A stretch of DNA of 10,811 nt, from positions 1 through 10,811 of the forward strand of contig JAEZUH010000025.1 in NCBI GenBank assembly GCA_023443485.1. Reading direction: 5' to 3'. Source of the stretch: Bacillota bacterium. GTDB lineage: Bacteria; Bacillota_I; Bacilli_A; RFN20; CAG-826. A program made the translations under genes and the position numbers. Positions 1 through 5,329 of the stretch are shown piece after piece (position 1 is the stretch's first letter; every line of letters begins with the position of its first letter). Under the pieces are notes generated by a model, which saw only the letters and a list, made by a program, of their open reading frames with translations, was not told where the DNA came from and searched no databases.

Positions 1-1
1 G

Positions 2-478
2 ACTGATCCAGTCGATGTGGCGAATTATTATATTGCTTTTCATTCTATTCCCGCAAACTATGGCAATGGTAATACAGTTAACGAGATAACAGGATCAAAA
101 AGTGGGGTTAACTCTTTATTTGGAAGCAATGCAAGATTGATCACTCAATACACTCGCACTGATGGTTACGCCGAATCAGTCCCGTGGCGTGCTTCTTCTG
201 GCAAATCAACTCCAACATATTATGAATTTGATATCGCTTTGGACGATGAATATACTACTTCGAGTCGAAGTGTTGGAAGATTAGTGATGTGGGTTTACGG
301 ATGGACTGTTTATAGCGATGCCGCCCCTGTGGCAGTTTACACTGATGATCACTATGCCACTTTTGGCGAATACCTCAACGATGGAGACTTTGGTTCTCGA
401 TTCGATTCCGAACCCGACAGCGTTGGCTATCGAACAGGATATGTCAATCTTCTCGGAAGCACTCAATTAGATGGTTAA
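2..478 (+). CDS. Secreted barnase/RNase Sa-type ribonuclease, C-terminal part (5' end outside window)
   Basis: The reading frame is open at the left edge and ends in TAA at 476-478, so only the last ~158 residues are visible. They match the C-terminus of the next gene at about two thirds identity by eye, starting from the shared TDPVDV segment, so the GTG at 17 is an internal codon and not the start. The order of motifs fits microbial guanyl-type ribonucleases (Pfam Ribonuclease, PF00545): an IPANYG segment like the barnase LPDNYIT segment, a YYEFDI strand with the candidate general base Glu (codon 224-226), an SRSVGR segment with two Arg, and YTDDHYATF with the candidate general acid His (codon 350-352). 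The last motif is almost that of RNase Sa (YTGDHYATF). About 40 residues follow the His, longer than in barnase. The upstream domains are unknown; the paralog suggests a signal peptide and Ig-like repeats. Family assignment is motif-based. Confidence 0.72.
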   Translation, partial: TDPVDVANYYIAFHSIPANYGNGNTVNEITGSKSGVNSLFGSNARLITQYTRTDGYAESVPWRASSGKSTPTYYEFDIALDDEYTTSSRSVGRLVMWVYGWTVYSDAAPVAVYTDDHYATFGEYLNDGDFGSRFDSEPDSVGYRTGYVNLLGSTQLDG

Positions 479-499
479 ACCATCTTTTTTTATTTTTTA
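469..499 (+). terminator. Rho-independent terminator overlapping the stop codon
   Basis: AGATGG (469-474) pairs with CCATCT (480-485) around a TTAAA loop, and a T-rich run follows (485-499). The stop codon of the first ribonuclease gene (476-478) sits in the loop. The site separates the two tandem ribonuclease genes into distinct transcription units. Confidence 0.8.
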
Positions 500-559
500 T
501 GTTCCAAAAGTGTTTGAATATTTGATATTCTATTATCGAAACATTTATCAGCATTAAAT

Positions 560-3019
560 ATGAAAATTAAACGAAAAGCACTTCTCCTCTCAGCCTCTTT
601 AATAACTGGAAGCCTTTTATTATCAATCGCTTTTTATAACTCTTCAAATCTACCAGCCATTCTTTATGGAAGCGGAGATGATCCATCCTGTGAAAAATAT
701 TGGTCCGATAGTTCTTATACATCGCTTTATGAACTTAATCAAATGAGCACTTATTCTAACGAATTTACCACTTGGGGAACAGTGACAGAATGCTATCAAA
801 ACGCCGCAGGAGGCATGTCTGCCTTTATTCAAAGTAAGGATGCTTACGGAAATGTCTCGGGGGCCTTGTTATACAATTATGGGTCAACTTATTTAACTCC
901 TAATACGACGCTACTGGAAATAACTGGAACTCCGACTAGATATTATAATCAAGTCCGATTTACCAATATGTCAACTTATGAGGTAAAAAGCACTTCTTGG
1001 TATACTCCTCAAACTAATTACATGGTATCGAGTGAGTGGATTGATTCTAGCACCAATGCCAGCACGAGCGATCCTTTATGGCAGGCCGCCCTCCCATATG
1101 GGTTGAGAAAAACCACACTCAGAAATATTACAATCGATTATGTTGCTACTAACCAGGCTACTGGTGTTTTTAATGATTCTAGCAAACAGGCTCTTTTCTA
1201 TTTCAATGATGTTAGTTCATCTTTGAAAACCTCACTTTATGATAAATTTAATTCTTTTTATGGCCAAAGTGTCGATGTAACAGGATATCTTCAGTGCTTT
1301 GTCAGTTCAAACAGGATTATGGAACTTCAAATATGTAACCCTGATGATATCGTTGAAGCAAACGTTAATCCTGTTGAAGTGACAGGCGTGACATTAAATA
1401 GCACAAGCGAGACACTAAATATTGGATCGTCTATTCAACTTACTGCTACCGTGTCACCAAATGACGCCAGTAACAAAAATGTCAACTGGTCATCAAGTAG
1501 TTCTAATATTGTATCTGTCGAAAATGGTCTTATTACTGCTCTTCAAGTTGGCACATCAAACATCACAGTTACTACCATTGATGGAAATTATCAAGACGTT
1601 TGCCAAGTTACAGTGACCAATAATCCAATTAATGTCACCAGCGTTTCACTAAATCAACATAATTTAAATACTTATGTTGGAAATAACACTAATCTTTCAG
1701 CCACCGTTTTGCCAAGTACTGCGACCGATAAAAGTGTCTCTTGGCATTCCACCAACACTAGTGTCGTAACAGTTGATAATGGGGTTGTTAATGCTGTTGG
1801 TGCAGGAAATGCCACTATCACTGTCACCACAAACGATGGCTCGTTCACTGATTCATGCAGTGTTACCGTTGAAGAAACTATGCTGTCAGAAAAGACGATT
1901 GATAGTAGTTCTGGGTTTTATTACGGAAGTTATAGCACTAATTTCGGTACAGATAGCTATGATGGGGTTTCATATGGATTTTATCGTGCGGGTAATGACA
2001 GCACATATTCCGGAATGATTCGTCTTATTAATTCCACTGATTACTACGATTACAATGCCTTACCAGGTGCTTTATTCAATGACACACCAATCAGTGGCAT
2101 TAAAGAAATCACTGTTTCTTATATTGCTTCTAGTGGAGTGACCATCAATTACGGAGTAACAAAAACAAGAGGTTATTCCCAAACATTAGCTTCAAACAGT
2201 ACCAGTAGTTGGGTCACAACGACAGTTTCTTGCAGTGTCACATCATGTTATTTTTCAATTGAAACAAATTCTAGCGTTGCCTATATCAATAGCGTCACTA
2301 TTGGGTATGACTCATCAATATCGACAAATGTCACGACCACAGAAACAAGTGATTATCGCATTGCTCCAACCGTTTACAGTGGAACTTTAGTCGATGGCGT
2401 CAGTTCTGTCTCAGTACCAAATGATATTTCAATTGTCGGCGACACTTATGTTGTCAATTCATACAAAACATATACTTATTATTCTTATGATTATGTTAGT
2501 GCACATCAGGGAAGCTTAAATTTGGCTTCTATCGCCATGACTGATCCAGTCGATGTGTCAAATTACTATATTGCTTTCCACGCTATTCCCGCAAACTATG
2601 GATATGGCAATTCAGTGAGTGAGACCTGCGCTTCTTTGTCACAAGTCGATGCCCTTTTTGGTGACGATGCTCGTTCAATCAAAGAATATACACGAACCGA
2701 TGGCTACGCCACCGCCGTATCCTGGAATCCTGCACAAGGATTGTCATATCCTATATATTACGAATTCGATATTGCTTTAGATAGCTCCTATACCACCAGC
2801 AATCGAGGTGTTGGAAGAGTTGTCATGTGGGTTTACGGATGGAGTTGCTACGGCGATAGTAATCCAATTTCGGTTTACACGGATGATCATTATGCGACTT
2901 TTGGCGAATATCTAAATTATGGCAGTTTTGGTACTCGCTTTGATTCTCAAACAGCAGACGATGGATATCGCACTGGTTATAAAAATTTACTGGGTTCTAC
3001 TTTATTAACTTTAGCCTAA
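560..3019 (+). CDS. Secreted multidomain protein with Big_2 repeats and C-terminal barnase-type ribonuclease domain
   Basis: The 819-residue product has a Sec-type signal peptide (basic KIKRK, then a hydrophobic stretch to about residue 26) without a lipobox, and no LPXTG or C-terminal membrane anchor, so it is probably released. Residues ~55-145 and ~165-265 look like two OB-fold-type beta segments, as in nucleases of the YhcR kind (weak call). Residues 271-352 and 356-437 are two bacterial Ig-like Big_2 repeats. Residues ~442-595 form a beta-rich Tyr/Ser-rich segment, perhaps carbohydrate-binding. Residues ~655-785 read as a barnase/RNase Sa-type ribonuclease: IPANY (676-680), Glu735 in YYEFDI, Arg749 and Arg753, and His777 in DDHYATF, matching the Glu/Arg/Arg/His set of that family. 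Such enzymes cleave RNA via a 2',3'-cyclic phosphate. A 38-residue tail follows. The usual SNRE-like guanine-recognition loop is not obvious, so base preference is open. The ATG at 560 lacks a clear ribosome binding site, and no convincing promoter was found. Confidence 0.75.
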   Translation: MKIKRKALLLSASLITGSLLLSIAFYNSSNLPAILYGSGDDPSCEKYWSDSSYTSLYELNQMSTYSNEFTTWGTVTECYQNAAGGMSAFIQSKDAYGNVSGALLYNYGSTYLTPNTTLLEITGTPTRYYNQVRFTNMSTYEVKSTSWYTPQTNYMVSSEWIDSSTNASTSDPLWQAALPYGLRKTTLRNITIDYVATNQATGVFNDSSKQALFYFNDVSSSLKTSLYDKFNSFYGQSVDVTGYLQCFVSSNRIMELQICNPDDIVEANVNPVEVTGVTLNSTSETLNIGSSIQLTATVSPNDASNKNVNWSSSSSNIVSVENGLITALQVGTSNITVTTIDGNYQDVCQVTVTNNPINVTSVSLNQHNLNTYVGNNTNLSATVLPSTATDKSVSWHSTNTSVVTVDNGVVNAVGAGNATITVTTNDGSFTDSCSVTVEETMLSEKTIDSSSGFYYGSYSTNFGTDSYDGVSYGFYRAGNDSTYSGMIRLINSTDYYDYNALPGALFNDTPISGIKEITVSYIASSGVTINYGVTKTRGYSQTLASNSTSSWVTTTVSCSVTSCYFSIETNSSVAYINSVTIGYDSSISTNVTTTETSDYRIAPTVYSGTLVDGVSSVSVPNDISIVGDTYVVNSYKTYTYYSYDYVSAHQGSLNLASIAMTDPVDVSNYYIAFHAIPANYGYGNSVSETCASLSQVDALFGDDARSIKEYTRTDGYATAVSWNPAQGLSYPIYYEFDIALDSSYTTSNRGVGRVVMWVYGWSCYGDSNPISVYTDDHYATFGEYLNYGSFGTRFDSQTADDGYRTGYKNLLGSTLLTLA

Positions 3020-3036
3020 GAAATAGCCAATCTAAG

Positions 3037-3040
3037 ATGA
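3037..3040. repeat. Left target-site duplication ATGA of the IS
   Basis: ATGA directly precedes the proposed left end of the insertion sequence (TGGGTACCC at 3041) and recurs directly after the right end at 4516-4519. With this choice the element begins TG and ends CA, as is typical of IS3-family elements. Four bases is within the usual IS3 range, but such a short match can arise by chance. The identity actually extends to ATGATGG, because the left IS end happens to start TGG. Confidence 0.6.
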
Positions 3041-3065
3041 TGGGTACCCAATTTCCTGGACATTA
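3041..3065. repeat. Left terminal inverted repeat of the IS
   Basis: The end begins TGGGTACCC and continues to the inner motif CCTGGACATTA at 3055-3065. It matches the complement of the right end at 4488-4515 over 23 inner positions with four mismatches. The outer tip is about three bases shorter than on the right. GGGTACCC (3042-3049) is itself a palindrome. Confidence 0.8.
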
Positions 3066-3088
3066 ATTGTTTTGTAAATTGGATTATA

Positions 3089-3931
3089 TCATAAGGCTAA
3101 CATGGATGCTTCCCGATATTTAGAAGGGGGCATCCATTTTGTTTTGCTTTTAATCCTGCGATTGTTGTAATAATCAATGTATTCTTCTACGGCTTTATGG
3201 AACTGTTCAAACGTTTTGAATTCTGCTTCGTGTTCATAATACATCTCGTTTTTCATTGTTCCAAAGAATGATTCAATAATACAGTTATCAAAACAGTTTC
3301 CTTTTCTAGACATAGATTGATGAATTCCCATGTCTTCTAATCTCTTATGATAAGGTTTCATTTGATATTGCCAGCCTTGATCGCTATGAAAGATTAATCC
3401 CTCTAAATGAGGAAATTTCTTAAAAGCCATATCAAGCATCTTGTTAGTTTGTTCAAAATTTGGAGACAAAGATAGATTCCAGGCAACAATATCACCACAA
3501 TACATATCTAAAATCGGAGATAGATAACATTTGCCAAAAGAACAATTGAATTGAGATACATCCGTAGACCATTTCTTATTTGGACCATTCGCAATGAAAT
3601 CACGATTAATAAGGTTATCCGCTAAAGAGCCAACACTTCCCATATAGGAATGATATTTTTCTTTTCTTTTGATCGCTCTCAAACCCATTTTGGTCATCAA
3701 TCGGAGGACTTTTTTCTTGTTGATTACATATTCTTGATTATGAAGCTCCGCTGTTATTCTTTTAAAGCCATATCTCTTTTTATTTTCAAAGAAAATACTC
3801 TTAATCAAATTCATCATTTTACTGTTTTTGATATCTTTATCAGGATTTTTGAGTTCGAAGTAATAGGTCGCTCTTGGAAGTGAAGCCACTTTAAGTAATC
3901 TAGAGAGTTTCCATTTCTTGTGAATGGACAA
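3089..3931 (-). CDS. IS150-type transposase OrfB, DDE catalytic subunit
   Basis: OrfB is the catalytic half of an IS3-family transposase. Residues 1-90 hold the helical HTH_21-like segment (RATYYF, then KKRYGFKRI). The integrase-like core follows, with Asp124 in WSTDVS, Asp184 in FHSDQG and Glu220 in the DNCIIESFFGTMKNE region, giving a DD(35)E arrangement. The C-terminal YIDYYNNRRIKSK motif is typical of the family. The first possible start here is a TTG (3931) without a ribosome binding site. The frame is -1 relative to orfA and stays open upstream through the A6C tract at 3951-3957, so the working product is most likely the ~460-residue OrfAB fusion made by frameshifting. The gene ends in TGA (3089-3091) and no internal stops or truncation are seen. 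Confidence 0.92.
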   Translation of the reverse strand: MSIHKKWKLSRLLKVASLPRATYYFELKNPDKDIKNSKMMNLIKSIFFENKKRYGFKRITAELHNQEYVINKKKVLRLMTKMGLRAIKRKEKYHSYMGSVGSLADNLINRDFIANGPNKKWSTDVSQFNCSFGKCYLSPILDMYCGDIVAWNLSLSPNFEQTNKMLDMAFKKFPHLEGLIFHSDQGWQYQMKPYHKRLEDMGIHQSMSRKGNCFDNCIIESFFGTMKNEMYYEHEAEFKTFEQFHKAVEEYIDYYNNRRIKSKTKWMPPSKYREASMLAL

Positions 3932-3957
3932 TAACTCTTTAATTACTTTTGTTTTTT
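3893..3957 (-). promoter_or_regulatory. Programmed -1 frameshift site: A6C slippery tract plus three-part stem-loop
   Basis: Read on the minus strand, orfA codons AAA AAA (3957-3952) are followed by C, giving the A6C tract used by many IS3 elements. Two bases later a long imperfect stem begins: AAGTAAT (3948-3942) pairs with ATTACTT (3899-3893), then AGAGTT (3938-3933) pairs with AACTCT (3909-3904), then CCATT (3927-3923) pairs with AATGG (3915-3911). The orfA stop codon lies in the outer stem and the TTG of orfB in the upper part. Slipping back one base gives Thr-Lys-Val-Ile-Lys-Glu-Leu-Leu and runs straight into OrfB. The spacer is shorter than the usual 5-8 bases unless the outer stem partly melts. 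Confidence 0.75.
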
Positions 3958-4470
3958 CACCTTGGCTTCCGCGGCTTCTCTCTTTGAGACCAAGGCATCG
4001 AGTTTTTTTAAATACTCGTTCTCCATTTCTAAATATTCATTTCTTTCTTTAAGAAGTTTTAGCTCTTCTTGATCTGAAATGGATAATTTAGATTTCTTTG
4101 CTTTTTTTGCCATAACGATGTGTTTGGGTTGTCTACCTTTTTTACATTGTAAACCATCCATACCTTTTTCGTTGTATTTTCTTACCCATTGATAAAGCTG
4201 TCCAGCATATATATACGCTTCTTTCGCAACAGAAGTAATTGAATTACCCGCAAGAACTTTTGCTACTAATTCAAATCTTTTCTCGGGCGTCCAAACAATG
4301 TTAAAAGATGAATGCTTTAAACCATCTATTCCAAGATCATCATAACGTTTCACCCAATCATATATATGATGCATAAAAGTAGTTCTGTTTTTGCCGGGCG
4401 GATGATTGATATGCTCGCCATTTTTATACTTGTTGACGCATTCAAGTTTGTACTCAAATGAATATTTCAT
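3943..4470 (-). CDS. IS150-type transposase OrfA, DNA-binding subunit
   Basis: The 175-residue protein has two helix-turn-helix segments of the IS150 OrfA type. One is at about residues 1-52, ending in WVKRYDDLGIDGLKH. The other is at about 60-110 (WTPEKRFELVAKVL, then LYQWVRKYNEKGMDGL). A Lys-rich linker follows, then a leucine-zipper-like coiled coil at about 128-165 (EELKLLKERNEYLEMENEYL), which in this family mediates oligomerisation. The role is binding of the IS ends and regulation of transposition; as part of the OrfAB fusion it forms the DNA-binding half. The ATG at 4470 is preceded by a strong Shine-Dalgarno (AGGAAAGGGG at 4488-4479, 8 bases away) that lies inside a hairpin made from the right IS end. 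The last codons form the frameshift tract. Confidence 0.9.
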   Translation of the reverse strand: MKYSFEYKLECVNKYKNGEHINHPPGKNRTTFMHHIYDWVKRYDDLGIDGLKHSSFNIVWTPEKRFELVAKVLAGNSITSVAKEAYIYAGQLYQWVRKYNEKGMDGLQCKKGRQPKHIVMAKKAKKSKLSISDQEELKLLKERNEYLEMENEYLKKLDALVSKREAAEAKVKKQK

Positions 4471-4509
4471 AAAAAGTACCCCTTTCCTAATGTCTAGGAT
4501 TTGGGGTAC
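4471..4509 (-). terminator. Hairpin at the IS right end: terminator-like and burying the orfA ribosome binding site
   Basis: On the minus-strand RNA, GUACCCC (4509-4503) pairs with GGGGUAC (4482-4476), and UCCUA (4499-4495) pairs with UAGGA (4489-4485). A 3x2 internal loop separates the stems and a five-base loop caps them. UUUUU (4475-4471) follows, then the orfA ATG. The 3' arm is the orfA Shine-Dalgarno, and the acyltransferase TAG stop (4489-4487) is also within the stem. A transcript arriving from the acyltransferase gene can therefore fold, stop, or hide the orfA start. Confidence 0.6.
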
Positions 4510-5329
4510 CTTTCAATGATGGACTATTTTCACGTGGCTTTTTTACGTATTTAATGTAGGAATAATTCCATTCCACTTCACTTCTTTTTCTCATAGCTTG
4601 TTGAGCGCGAGAAGCTAAATCATCAACCTTTTCTCTTCCTGTCAATTCTGGATTGGCATAGAAAGGTCCGTCTAAGTAAATATAAGCGACTGGTTTTTTC
4701 TTAAATCTTTTTTTCTTAAACACTGTTGTCGCGGTGATGATTGGAACATTGTCATTTACTGGATAGCGAAAACTGCTTGGAGTGAAATCCCGCACAAAAT
4801 TACAATAAGGCCAAATGTGAGCTTCAGGATAGATTAAAACGCGATGTTTTTTTTGAATATGATGGGAGAGACACTTCGTGTAATTAGCGAACATCTCTAA
4901 ATCATTTTTATTAGGAATCGGGATAGCACCTAATGATTTGACCATCCAAGAAACGATTGGGTGAATCGAAAAAGCTTCCGGTCCAGCAACAACAACACAA
5001 AATTTGGAAGGATTGAGTAAGACAGGATGAGTGATAGGATCATAGTCCAAGACATGATTAGCATAAATATAGTAACCGGCTTTTTTGACACCTTTCAAAA
5101 CTCGTCGGTTTTTTACTCGGCTTTGATATATAAACAAATTTGCTAAAAACAAAAGCGGTATAGCGATGATTTGGCGGAAAACCCATCCTCCAGTTCGCGA
5201 AAAGAAATTACGATTAAAATAACGGTAGTTGCTGCGAACACCTTTATTCTTTATATCAGCACTAGCGAAGTCGTCATGCCGTTCATCCTCATAGTATACA
5301 ATTTTAGGACCGTTATTTTTCTTTGCCAT
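4487..5329 (-). CDS. PlsC-like 1-acyl-glycerol-3-phosphate acyltransferase family protein
   Basis: This is a lysophosphatidic-acid-type acyltransferase of 280 residues, expected at the inner face of the membrane in phospholipid synthesis. It shows the family block I HX4D (His92 to Asp97 in ANHVLDYD) and a block III-like YPEAHIWP with Glu169 in place of the more usual PEGTR. The hydrophobic stretch IIAIPLLFLANLFIY lies near residues 53-67. The N-terminal ~45 residues are charged and not conserved in the family. The ATG at 5329 was preferred over an upstream in-frame TTG (5338), with GGTGA just ahead. It overlaps the end of the flavoprotein gene by 17 bases, so the two are probably translationally coupled. 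The last residues (about LKGTPNPRH and the TAG) are encoded by the right end of the IS. Without the insertion the frame would stop two codons after Pro-Ser. The exact acyl donor and acceptor are not known. Confidence 0.82.
   Translation of the reverse strand: MAKKNNGPKIVYYEDERHDDFASADIKNKGVRSNYRYFNRNFFSRTGGWVFRQIIAIPLLFLANLFIYQSRVKNRRVLKGVKKAGYYIYANHVLDYDPITHPVLLNPSKFCVVVAGPEAFSIHPIVSWMVKSLGAIPIPNKNDLEMFANYTKCLSHHIQKKHRVLIYPEAHIWPYCNFVRDFTPSSFRYPVNDNVPIITATTVFKKKRFKKKPVAYIYLDGPFYANPELTGREKVDDLASRAQQAMRKRSEVEWNYSYIKYVKKPRENSPSLKGTPNPRH
4488..4515. repeat. Right terminal inverted repeat of the IS
   Basis: On the plus strand it runs from TAATGTCTAGG inward to GGTACCTTTCA at the outer tip. Its complement begins TGAAAGGTACCCC and pairs with the left end over 23 positions with four mismatches. 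The repeat encodes the present C-terminus and stop codon of the acyltransferase. Confidence 0.8.
4516..4519. repeat. Right target-site duplication ATGA of the IS
   Basis: ATGA directly follows the TTTCA right end and matches the bases before the left end at 3037-3040. Removing the element and one copy rejoins a sequence in which the acyltransferase ends Pro-Ser-Ser-stop, which makes the reconstruction plausible. Confidence 0.6.

Larger units (their letters stand above)
3041..4515 (-). mobile_element. Complete IS3-family (IS150-type) insertion sequence
   Basis: This 1475-bp element carries orfA and orfB on the minus strand with a -1 frameshift signal between them. It is bounded by imperfect terminal inverted repeats: GGTACCC at 3043-3049 and CCTGGACATTA at 3055-3065, against the right-end complement that reads GGTACCCC, then CCTAGACATTA. 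From 3043 and from 4510 inward, 19 of 23 positions agree. The ends are 5'-TG...CA-3', with ATGA on both sides. Both reading frames are intact and the DDE residues are present, so the element may be active. It sits 21 bp past the ribonuclease stop and inside the last codons of the acyltransferase gene. Confidence 0.88.

Noticed and set aside
17..19. GTG as the start codon of a complete 153-residue gene
   Set aside because: The frame is open upstream to the window edge and the preceding codons (TDPVD) match the interior of the paralog, so the gene is partial.
3037..3043. Seven-base target duplication ATGATGG of the IS
   Set aside because: The last three bases coincide with the TG-starting IS end; a 4-base ATGA gives TG...CA ends and fits IS3 elements better.
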